A stretch of DNA of 64,000 bases, taken from JAENVT01 sp963805445 (GTDB taxonomy: Bacteria; Actinomycetota; Acidimicrobiia; Acidimicrobiales; Ilumatobacteraceae). Of this stretch, positions 24,934 through 32,353 are shown one piece after another. The translations under genes were made by a program, and so were the position numbers. Within the stretch, counting starts at the first letter, position 1; each line of letters begins with the position of its first letter. The stretch covers positions 62,001 through 126,000 of the forward strand of contig CAWDUI010000055.1 of NCBI GenBank assembly GCA_963805445.1, in the 5' to 3' direction. The notes below the pieces were generated by a model that worked only from the letters and a program-made list of their open reading frames with translations, was not told the DNA's origin and searched no databases.

Positions 24934-24959
24934 CAGTCGCCTTCGTGGCGCTCGGCAAG

Positions 24960-25466
24960 ATGGGGGACGTGTTGATCGTCCGTGCGACCAAGAAGCTCGC
25001 CCAACGGCTCGGCGGGTTCGACGACGTGCCGGCCGGACCTGATCTGCCATCGCTGGGCGAGTGGTACGCGACCGTCATCTTCTGGCGTCCTCAGGTCGCC
25101 CTGTTCGTCGGCGAGACCACGTTGCTGCCCGTGTTCGTGCCGCTCGCGCCGGCGTCGTCCCTGATCCGCCGCCTCCCTGCCGAGCTCGCTGACGTCCTTC
25201 GTCGACAGGAGGTGCCGGGGGCGTTCATCGACAAGGAGTTGTCGAAGATGAACGAGGCCGTGTGCCTGCCGACGGCGAGCCGCAGCATGCTCGGCGTGCT
25301 CAACGGGTACGTCCACCTCGCCGGCCACATCCGCGCACGGCAGGGTGGACCACCAGATCTGGCCTGGCTCGAGGACCGGCTGGCCCAGACGCCGATGGGT
25401 CCGCTCCACAAGCGGCACGGCTTCCCCGACCGGGAACTCGCTGCGCTGGTGGCAGGGTCGATGTAG
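24960..25466 (+). CDS. DUF6933-like protein
   Basis: 168 aa. Starts MGDVLIVRATKKLAQRLGGF and contains LGEWYATVIFWRPQVALFVG, LLPVFVPLAPASSLIRRLPA and ELSKMNEAVCLPTASRSMLG. It matches a small family (DUF6933) of unknown function, often seen in accessory regions. A longer frame opens at 24930, overlapping the upstream stop, but family similarity begins at the ATG at 24960. A fragment of the same family lies at 18240 in unit 2. The close spacing to the phosphoesterase suggests a joint role; nothing catalytic is obvious. Confidence 0.7.
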   Translation: MGDVLIVRATKKLAQRLGGFDDVPAGPDLPSLGEWYATVIFWRPQVALFVGETTLLPVFVPLAPASSLIRRLPAELADVLRRQEVPGAFIDKELSKMNEAVCLPTASRSMLGVLNGYVHLAGHIRARQGGPPDLAWLEDRLAQTPMGPLHKRHGFPDRELAALVAGSM

Positions 25467-25510
25467 GGCGAATCGGTTCAGTCGTTCTCGAACCGGCCGA
25501 TACACAGTAC

Positions 25511-26418
25511 GTGACTCAGCTGATCGAGACCCGCTGGACGCGCTACGGCAAAGATCGCGTGTACGTGAAGACGGCCGACGGCGCCGATGTCGGCCACGTA
25601 GACCTCGTCGCGAGGATCGTCGTTGCCAACGCGCCGGACTACGCGACCGAGCTGCACGATTGCCTCATCCGTTGGACGAGCACGCCTGAGGCAGCCAGGC
25701 AGGAAGCCGAGATCGAGGCGCCGATCCCGCTCGCCACCGACAGAGCCAACAGCCGTGGCGCAGCCGCCGGAGCCGGAGAACATCGAACTGCGGGAAACTG
25801 ACGAAGACGTTCGCGACCTCGCGGCGAACGTCGCCGGTGCGGCAGCTCGCGCGAAGCGAAACGAGGTGAACGCGGAAGCGCCGGTGTTGAACTTCGTCGC
25901 CCGTGTGCTCGGAGTGAAGACCGACGAGCGCGGCGTGGCGCGTCGGAGCCAAGGGCGAGGAGAAGGTAGCGAACGAGCTCGCCAAACTCAGCCCTGCTTG
26001 GCGCGTGCTGCATGCCGTCGAGGTAGGCCAGCACGGCAGCGACATCGACCACATCGTCATCGGGCCGCCCGGCGTCATCACACTGAACGCCAAGCGCCAC
26101 CCTCGCGGAAAGGCGTGGGTCGGCGAGCGCATGGTGATGGTCAACGGCCAGAAGACCGATTACCTGAGGAACTCACGTTTCGAGGCGCAACGCGCCTCTC
26201 GGCTGCTCTCCGCTGCATGCGGCCGGCCTGTGGCCGCGGTCGCAGCGGTCGTGTTCGTCGACCTCGACGATTTCACCGTGAAGCAGATGCCAGCGGATGT
26301 ACACGTCACCACCCGGCGCCGACTTGTGAAGTGGCTGCAGTCCCTGCCGGTTGCGATCGACGGAGATGCGGTCGACGACATCTACTCCAAGGCCAGGCTC
26401 AGCAACACCTGGACGTAG
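25511..26418 (+). CDS. NERD-domain (nuclease-related) protein (two frameshifts)
   Basis: Start GTG at 25511: TQLIETRWTRYGKDRVYVKT. After a shift near 25735: VAQPPEPENIELRETDEDVR and RAKRNEVNAEAPVLNFVARV. After a second near 25940 the NERD domain itself: VGAKGEEKVANELAKLSPAW, GSDIDHIVIGPPGVITLNAK, and QRASRLLSAACGRPVAAVAA. The D-x-D-H and following Lys are the expected catalytic region of this endonuclease-like fold. About 300 aa. It follows the DUF6933-like gene by 44 bp, third in a possible three-gene unit (phosphoesterase, DUF6933-like, NERD). Possibly a defence nuclease; this is inference. Confidence 0.72.
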
Positions 26419-26535
26419 CCGGCCACGCCATTGCGAGTTCTACAGCGCTCCGCGCTCGAGAAGCGTCGTTCGGAGCCGTTCATACTCCGGTGTTCCGGCT
26501 AGTTCGGTGGCCGCTTGAAGCAGTGCCGGCGCCTT

Positions 26536-26619
26536 CTCACCGGCTCCGGCCCGATGCCGTCCGAAGGAGAAGGTTTGCTCGCCTGGATGAAGGGCAACGA
26601 GCGTGTCTGGCTCCATTGA
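26536..26619 (+). pseudogene. 3' end of a second AbiEi-like gene
   Basis: 28 codons: LTGSGPMPSEGEGLLAWMKG then NERVWLH and TGA. It matches the C-terminus of the intact gene at 22201 (LTGPGRDPSEGEELLAWMKG, NERAW). A leftover of a duplicate or of an earlier element. Confidence 0.7.
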
Positions 26620-26799
26620 TCAGTCGTCGTCGTAGACGACGGCTTCTCCGGTGCGCATGGCGACGAACACGTCGCGGATGATGCTGTTCCAGTCACCCCA
26701 CCAGAATTTGCGGCCTGTGTCGAGCTCGGCACACCAGCCGCGCAAGGTCCGCTCGACGGCGGCCTCCGTGGGCGTCAGTGCGTTCGGCTCACTGCTCAC
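26620..26799 (-). CDS. Small acidic protein, 59 aa, uncharacterised
   Basis: Start GTG at 26799: SSEPNALTPTEAAVERTLRG, then WCAELDTGRKFWWGDWNSII and RDVFVAMRTGEAVVYDDD. Rich in Trp and acidic residues, with a coherent codon bias that no other frame has here. Its stop touches the end of the AbiEi-like remnant on the other strand. No family recognised and no strong ribosome-binding site. Confidence 0.5.
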   Translation of the reverse strand: MSSEPNALTPTEAAVERTLRGWCAELDTGRKFWWGDWNSIIRDVFVAMRTGEAVVYDDD

Positions 26800-26967
26800 G
26801 GGCAGAACCTATAACGACCATGGGCGTCCCGTAGCCGACTTTACGATCGGCAACTGAGTCCTGCCCTCTTTGTAGGCCTCCCTGCAGCCATGTCTCGACG
26901 TGAGACCGTAGCCGTCATATTAGTAACAGTTGTTCCATCTATGAGTGATATTTGCTAGGGTTCGACC

Positions 26968-27591
26968 ATGGACTTCGTGCATCCCGTCGAGGCTGTGATC
27001 CCCGGCGCGCAGGGCCGCGTTCTCGCCGTACTCGTCGAGACAACCGCCGAGCTGAACCTTCGGACCATCGCTCGTCTCGCTGGCGTCAGTCTCGCTCAGG
27101 CTTCGCGCGTGCTCCCCAAGCTGGTGGAACTGGGCATGGTCGAGCGGCGCGAAGTGCCACCCTCATCCCAATTCCGGCTTGTCCGCTCGAACGTCGCCGC
27201 TCGGGCCGTGATCGAGCTGGGTCGATCACGCAACCTCGTACTGGAGCGGATTGGCAGCGGGGCCGCGGCATTGCCCAGTCCTCCGACGAGCGTCATCGTC
27301 TTCGGATCATTTGCGCGCGGGGAGGCGGGAGCAGACAGCGACCTCGACGTCGTCATCATTCGGCCAGATGAGGTCGGCGAAGACGATGAGAAGTGGGCGC
27401 ACTCGATCGAATCGTGGCGCAACGAAACCCGGGCCATCGCCGGCAACCCGGTCGAAGTCATCGAAGTCAGACATCACGACATCCACGCCAAGCTGGCCAG
27501 CAAGCAGCAACTATGGCGCGATGTCCAGCGCGACGGGATCGTCGTGTACGGCTTGGGTATTCGTGAGCTCAAGGAGTCGGTCCATGCCTAA
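26968..27591 (+). CDS. Winged-helix plus minimal nucleotidyltransferase (MNT) antitoxin-like protein
   Basis: 207 aa. Residues 20-70 form a winged helix (TAELNLRTIARLAGVSLAQA, SRVLPKLVELGMVERREV). Residues about 108-195 form the MNT domain with VIVFGSFARGEAGADSDLDV: GS-x10-D-x-D. The downstream gene overlaps by 8 nt and encodes a HEPN protein, the standard partner. The architecture differs from the XRE-MNT gene in unit 1, so this is an independent module. The upstream 150 bp are AT-rich, with GATATTTGCTAGGG ahead of the ATG as a possible promoter. Confidence 0.82.
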   Translation: MDFVHPVEAVIPGAQGRVLAVLVETTAELNLRTIARLAGVSLAQASRVLPKLVELGMVERREVPPSSQFRLVRSNVAARAVIELGRSRNLVLERIGSGAAALPSPPTSVIVFGSFARGEAGADSDLDVVIIRPDEVGEDDEKWAHSIESWRNETRAIAGNPVEVIEVRHHDIHAKLASKQQLWRDVQRDGIVVYGLGIRELKESVHA

Positions 27592-27991
27592 GCCGATGCG
27601 CACCAAGCCAGTGGCAGCTGCTCAGGTGCGCGCCTACGCCGGCAAGGCCGAGGAATACGCCGCGGCAGCAGCAAACGAACTGGCGTTGGGGCGCTTCGTC
27701 GCCGCAACCAGCCTGGCAATTCATGCGGCGATCAATGCCGCCGACGCAGTGTGCGGCGCGCGACTCGGTATGCGAGCAGCCGGCGAGGACCACGATCAAG
27801 TCCTCAACCTCCTCAGACAAGCCGGGCCCGACGGCACCAAGATCGAAGCGGACCTGCGTCGACTCCTGCCACTGAAGACGAAGACCGAGTACGAGCCCGA
27901 TGACGTCGGCCCATCAGTCGCTGCCAAAGCCGTCGAGCGTGCCGAGCGATGCGTAGTCGTTGCGCGCACGGTGGCTGCCACGACCCGCTGA
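27584..27991 (+). CDS. HEPN-domain protein, toxin-like partner of MNT
   Basis: 135 aa, helical: VRAYAGKAEEYAAAAANELA, RFVAATSLAIHAAINAADAV, DHDQVLNLLRQAGPDGTKIE, LPLKTKTEYEPDDVGPSVAA. This matches the actinobacterial HEPN group linked to MNT genes. A clean R-x4-6-H RNase motif is not obvious; H in LAIHAAIN and the TEYEPDD segment are the conserved features. The ATG at 27584 overlaps the MNT stop. Intact. Probably the toxin, or an RNA-binding partner, of the pair. Confidence 0.75.
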   Translation: MPKPMRTKPVAAAQVRAYAGKAEEYAAAAANELALGRFVAATSLAIHAAINAADAVCGARLGMRAAGEDHDQVLNLLRQAGPDGTKIEADLRRLLPLKTKTEYEPDDVGPSVAAKAVERAERCVVVARTVAATTR

Positions 27992-28083
27992 CCGCGAACA
28001 GCGGAACGTTGATGGATACGTATCCGTCGGGTTGTTGGCCTGATCACAGGGGATTTTGGACCACCGGCGGGGGAAAGGACGAA

Positions 28084-28107
28084 GGCCCGATCCTCTCGGA
28101 TCGGACC
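28084..28107 (-). terminator. Terminator next to attachment site B2
   Basis: GGCCCGATCC-TCTC-GGATCGGACC, a 10-bp stem with one G-T. On the minus strand it is followed by TTCGTCCTTTCC. It stands 12 bp from the tRNA-derived 3' end, like the terminator of the intact tRNA. Confidence 0.6.
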
Positions 28108-28119
28108 CTCGAAATTTAG

Positions 28120-28162
28120 TGGCGGGGGCAGGATTTGAACCTGCGACCTTCGGGTAATGAGC
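28120..28162 (-). repeat. Attachment-site copy B2 (tRNA-fMet 3' half)
   Basis: Matches the tRNA 3' half with one change in the anticodon loop (GGGTAATGAGC for GGGTTATGAGC), then AACGA as in B1. Class B arm to the right with GGTTGCAGTCGGGTTGCA at 28282-28299, 162 nt from the start of the core. Confidence 0.8.
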
Positions 28163-28605
28163 GCAACGAATTGCGGCTCCAACTGTGACCGCCATGACCC
28201 GGTGGACGCCGTGAGCTGCTGGTTTGTGCGGAACTCAGTGACCGCCAGGCGCCGCCAGAGGCCGGCCTGATCCGCCACGTGGGTTGCAGTCGGGTTGCAG
28301 CGTTACTCGAGGCTGCGGACTCCCGTAGGAGGAACGAGGGGGCTTGCGCTCGGACGCAAGCGCTCGTTCAAACGCTCGACTGTGATGTCCTGCCGGTCGG
28401 CGCGACCGGTAGGCCTCGGAGCTTGCCCCAGACTCGGACCGAGCCGGCCCGCTGGCGGGTCCGGTGACCGAGGAGACGCGGGTGATGTTGCGTTCTGCTT
28501 GGCGGTACGAGTCGAAGTGGACCACGAAGTGGAGGACTGTCCTTGGTGGTGCGTGGAGATCGGTGGTCGCCGAGGCGGAACTCGTCATCGGCCGCTCGTC
28601 TCTGA
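28163..28605. other. Class B arm and degraded sequence
   Basis: The first 140 bp are the attachment arm. The rest (28300-28605) has coding-like composition on the minus strand (HFVVHFDSYRQAERNITRV) but no start, stop or family. Probably remnants. Confidence 0.35.
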
Positions 28606-28818
28606 TCAGGTGGTTTGTCGTTGGTTGCGGAACCAGGTGATGGTGTCGGCGAGTGCCTGGTCGAGTGGGGTGGGTTGGAGTCCGAGCACGTCGGTGGCCT
28701 TGGTGCTGTCGACGATGAAGGGTTGGTCGAACTCGTAGAGCATCTCGACGAGCTCGCGGATCGTTGGGTTGCGTCGCCCGAGGAGGCGGAGGAGGAACGC
28801 CGGTGTCGTCTTGATCTT
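28606..28818 (-). pseudogene. C-terminal fragment of an NAD-dependent epimerase/dehydratase
   Basis: KTTPAFLLRLLGRRNPTIRE, LVEMLYEFDQPFIVDSTKAT, DVLGLQPTPLDQALADTITW: the end of an extended SDR (nucleotide-sugar epimerase-like) protein. The NAD-binding N-terminus and the YxxxK site are gone. It abuts a sigma-factor fragment on the other strand. Confidence 0.65.
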
Positions 28819-28822
28819 GGCC

Positions 28823-29209
28823 GCATTGCACGCCACAGCGCCCACCTTTGAGGCCACCGAATGGCGAGCCGTCCTGCGCCTCTACGACGTGCTCTTGCAG
28901 CGCCAGCCAAGCGCGCTGGTCGCGCTGAACCGGGCCATCGCCGTCGACCACGTGCACGGACCCGCCGCTGCGCTCGTCGCGCTCGACGCGATCCCGCAGG
29001 GCGACGACCTCACCGGTGACGTCAGCGGCTACCTGTACTTCCATACCGCTCGAGCTGACGTGTTGGCACAACTCGACCGTCTCGATGACGCAGCCGCCGC
29101 ATTGAACCGTGCGATCGAGTGCAGCACCAACGGATCGGAGCGATCGTTTCTTCGGCGTCGACGGCAGGACCTCAACGCGCCAGCCGTACGCGGTGGGCAT
29201 CCAGGCTGA
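28823..29209 (+). pseudogene. C-terminal fragment of an ECF sigma factor (DUF6596/SigJ-like)
   Basis: TAPTFEATEWRAVLRLYDVL, RQPSALVALNRAIAVDHVHG, PAAALVALDAIPQGDD, and LDRLDDAAAALNRAIECSTN are the tetratricopeptide-like C-terminal extension of large ECF sigma factors. The sigma2/sigma4 regions are missing. The fragment begins at the breakpoint with the epimerase remnant. Confidence 0.7.
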
Positions 29210-29401
29210 AACTCAACGCGTCACCCGTGCGCGCAACATCACGTTCAGCAATCATCGGCTCAGCAAAGGCCAGCACAGCGACAACGAGGCCCGCACTTCG
29301 ACACGCAGAATCGCTCGGAACAGCTTCGGACCGCGCGCGCTCGGCCCTTCCGTGAGGCCAGATGATTCCATCCTCCCCGGCGGTTGAGGCGGTCCGGTCA
29401 A
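29210..29401. other. Non-coding stretch in unit 4
   Basis: No gene seen. Lies between the sigma-factor remnant and the AbiE-like remnant. Confidence 0.3.
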
Positions 29402-29534
29402 GTCCGTGAGAAGTTCCGTCAGAAGTCCTGTCTGTAACCGGCCGTCTGTCTGCAACTGGGCCGACCGACTCGAGAAGCCCGAGCGGCGCGACGCCAAGGA
29501 CGCCGGTGATGTGTACCGGTTGTTCGATGTGATC
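29402..29534 (+). pseudogene. Collapsed AbiEi/AbiEii-like module
   Basis: 29402-29426 repeats the promoter-proximal direct repeat of the AbiEi-like gene (22094-22118). Directly after comes a fragment, EKPERRDAKDAGDVYRLFDV, aligning with the end of the AbiEii-like protein (WERTTNDDRVRDKDALDVYRL shortened). About 1.9 kb between these points is deleted. Confidence 0.55.
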
Positions 29535-29587
29535 CGTGTGTTGCTGCGTGTTCCGACAAATCGCCCTCAACGGCCCGACGCGGACGG

Positions 29588-30047
29588 TCAATGGGTGTCG
29601 ACGGCGTAGCTGCCGGCGAGTGACCGTGCGGAGATGGCCAACCGGTTCCACGAGTTGATCGCGACGATCGTGTAGACCAGCGCCGACAGCTCCTCGGGCG
29701 TGAAGTGCGGTTCGGCGCCGGCGATGACATCGTCTGGCACGCCACCGTCGGCGACGCGGGCGACCGCCTCGGTGAGCGCCAGCGCGGCGCGGCCGCGGTC
29801 GGTGTAGTACGGCGCCTCGTGCCACGCCGTGAGGCCGTAGAGCCGCTGCTCGGTCTTGCCCGCGGCGCGTGCGTCCTTGGAGTGCATGTCGAGGCAGTAC
29901 GCGGACGAATCGATCTGCGAGGCGCGGCATCCGCACCAGTTCGAGCAGCGACTCTTCGAGCGTCGAAGTGCTCGGCGCCTTCGACAGCCGGTACATGGCG
30001 TCGAGGCCAGGCTTGAACGTGTTGTAATCGATGCGGTGTGCGCTCAT
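29588..30047 (-). CDS. AhpD-like carboxymuconolactone decarboxylase (one frameshift)
   Basis: AGGGAG precedes the ATG at 30047. MSAHRIDYNTFKPGLDAMYR and STSTLEESLLELVRM are followed, after a shift near 29925, by QIDSSAYCLDMHSKDARAAG, LTAWHEAPYYTDRGRAALAL and NSWNRLAISARSLAGSY. The family redox motif is normally C-A-x-C-x3-H; here the first Cys is Ser (S-A-Y-C-L-D-M-H). Removing one C from ATGCCGCGCC restores the frame. Divergent from an Rrf2 gene, so probably controlled by it in an oxidative or NO response. Confidence 0.78.
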
Positions 30048-30098
30048 CGGTGACTCCCTTGTCAGATGTGACGATGTGGTATGCCGACACAATACATC

Positions 30099-30115
30099 CG
30101 GACTATAATTGTCCG
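30099..30115. promoter_or_regulatory. Palindromic operator over the -10 of the Rrf2 gene
   Basis: CGGAC-TATAATT-GTCCG. The centre contains TATAAT (30104-30109), 8 nt before the Rrf2 ATG, so the mRNA is probably leaderless and the site would block transcription when bound. A likely Rrf2 site. Confidence 0.6.
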
Positions 30116-30117
30116 CA

Positions 30118-30608
30118 ATGCGAATCAGCGAACCTGTCGAATGGGCCCTCCACTGCGCGGTGGTGCTGGCCGACCTCTCTCCCGGCCGAGCCATGCCGGC
30201 CGCCCGCCTCGCCGAGTACCACGGCGTCCCCGGTGCGTACCTAGCGAAGGCACTCCAATCGCTGTCGAGGGGAGGCCTAGTCGAGACCACTGCCGGCCGC
30301 CGCGGCGGCTACCGCCTGGCCCGCTCGGCGGAGAAGATCACGCTGCTCGACATCGTTCTCGCCGTGGAGGGCGACGCCCCCGCGTTCCGGTGCGCAAGAG
30401 ATCCGCAAGCGCGGCCCGATCCAATCCGAGAAGTACACCCCGATGTGCAGCATCTCCGCCGTCATGCAACGCGCCGAACGCCGCCTGGCGCGACGAGCTG
30501 CAGTCAGTGACGGTCGCCGAAATCGCTCAGGGTTTGACGACGACCCTGTCGAAGTCGGTTCGAGTGCGCAATGCAGCCTGGGTCGACGCGGCGACGGGTG
30601 GCAGCTGA
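30118..30608 (+). CDS. Rrf2-family transcriptional regulator (two frameshifts)
   Basis: MRISEPVEWALHCAVVLADL, AARLAEYHGVPGAYLAKALQ, SLSRGGLVETTAGRRGGYRL and ITLLDIVLAVEGD are the Rrf2 winged helix. After a shift near 30403: EIRKRGPIQSEKYTPMCSIS; after a second near 30490: WRDELQSVTVAEIAQGLTTT. Cys residues remain at FRC and PMC, fewer than the three of Fe-S sensors, so ligand sensing is uncertain. Divergent from the AhpD-like gene, with an operator overlapping its own promoter. Confidence 0.78.
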
Positions 30609-30770
30609 GCCACCGAACGAGTACGCCAGCAGGCTCACCCAAGGTGCACATATCGCCTAATACACGGGTGACATTCAGCGTTGTTCGGTCGGGGTTCGTG
30701 GCGCTGTAAGCGGACGCTCCGAAGCCGCCACACTGCGCACTGGAAAGTCAGTACGCGGCAGAGGAACGAA

Positions 30771-30803
30771 GAAGGCCTGGGCACTTGAAGTGTCCAGGCC
30801 TTC
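30771..30803 (-). terminator. Terminator of the intact tRNA-fMet
   Basis: GAAGGCCTGG and CCAGGCCTTC form a perfect 10-bp stem, extended by CACTT/AAGTG inside. On the minus strand it is followed by TTCGTTCC. It begins 8 bp after the tRNA 3' end. Confidence 0.8.
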
Positions 30804-30810
30804 TCTCGAG

Positions 30811-30884
<74 letters not shown>

Positions 30885-30952
30885 TCGGAGTAGACCATGT
30901 ACGGTAGCGAACAGCCATTTCGATCACAACCCCCAAGAAGTGAGAGCCGTCG

Positions 30953-32333
30953 ATGGGTCTGTTCAGCAAGAAACCGAAGTCGATCATCGTCGAGCGGCCG
31001 GACCTCAAGGCCGCGGCAGAGGACAAGGCGATGGATCGGCTGGAGGAGACGCTGCCGATGGTCGAGCCGTTGCCGCAGCCACTGCCGCAACTGGTCCAAC
31101 CACCCAAACTCGACCCGCCGCCGAAGCCGGAGAAGCCGGCCAAGCCTTCCAAGAAGGCCAAGAAGGTCGCTGTCGACGTGACCGATTTCTTGGCGCTGCG
31201 GGCGGAGCTCATCGACATGAAGGCGCGGCTCGACGAGAGCGAGCAGGCGCGAGCGATCGTCGAGGCCCGGTTGGGGTCGCTCGATGCCGCGACGTCGGCA
31301 TTCACCACCGAGCGCAACGACATCAGCGATGTCGCCAACATGGTCATCCAACTGCAGCAGCAACTCGCCGAGCGTCCGACCGGCAACGGCGAATCGTCGG
31401 GCAACGCCAACCAGGGCGGGCACGACGAGTTGTCGGCCAAGGTCGATGCCCTCCAGAACCGGCTGTTCGGCCTGCAGGATCATGCGCCGAAGATCGCCGA
31501 GTTCGAATCCCAGCTCACCGAACTGCGCGGCGAGCTGGAGGCCGCAACCGCGGCGGCTGCCGAGGCCGCGGCCGTGCCACCACCGGCCCCCACACCGAGC
31601 GGGCCCGACCCGGAGACGCTCGAGCGCATCGCCGCCGTGCAGCAGCGGATCAACGACCTCGACCAGATCCGCCACCGGCTCGGCGAGATCGACCACCTCA
31701 AGCAACGGATGGGAGAGATCGACACGTTGCAGCAGCGCGTCGCCGGCGTCGAGGCGCTGCACGACCGCGTCGGCGAGATGGACAACGTCGACCAGCGCCT
31801 GGCCAGCATCGACGGCCTGGCCATGCAGCTCCAGCAGCTCAACGCCCGCGTCGCTGCGCAGGCGGAGCTGGGCGGACAGCTGTCGGCGCTGCGCGATCGT
31901 GTCGGCCAACTCAGCGAGCAACCGCGGGGCGGCGACGACGACATCCGTCTGCAGCTGCAAGAGATCGGCGAGCGGTTGCGCAGCACCGACGAGTTGCAGT
32001 CGCAGGTGCGCCAACTGATGGAGCGCGTCCGGTTCGAACGACACCGAGGCGCGAGCCGTGCGAGAGCACATGGCGATGCTCGACCAACGCCTGACCAATG
32101 TCAGCACCGAGCTCGCCAACCAGCTCAGCGAGCTCGGCCGCGACATCGACGGGCTCGGCCAGCGCATCCCCGAGGTGGCCGAGGGCACCGTCAGCGACGA
32201 GGTCGTCGACGCGCTGCGCGGCGGGCAGGTCAAGCTGGCCAACGAGCAAGCCCGCTACGAGATTGCGTTCCGTGAAGACCTCGCCTCGCTGGCCGAGCAG
32301 CTCCGCCGCGGCCGCGGCAACAACGACGGCTGA
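30953..32333 (+). CDS. Large coiled-coil protein (one frameshift)
   Basis: About 460 aa. MGLFSKKPKSIIVERPDLKA starts the protein, then a Pro-rich linker (PKLDPPPKPEKPAKPSKKAK). From residue 75 on it is almost entirely coiled coil, with repeated LDQIRHRLGEIDHLKQRMGE-type heptads, an 11-residue-like rhythm (GEIDxLxxRVxxVExL) and a short Ala/Pro hinge near residue 210. The frame changes near 32030 (one extra G before TCCGG). No enzymatic domain. Possibly structural, for instance in cell envelope or division; the DivIVA gene lies nearby. Immediately downstream of the tRNA on the other strand. Confidence 0.65.
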
Positions 32334-32353
32334 GCGCGCTCGGCGCCGCCGAC

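Noticed and set aside
13989..28162. The four tRNA-like stretches as extra tRNA genes
   Set aside because: Each contains only the T-arm, acceptor and part of the anticodon arm; the D-arm side is replaced by unrelated sequence, so no cloverleaf can form.
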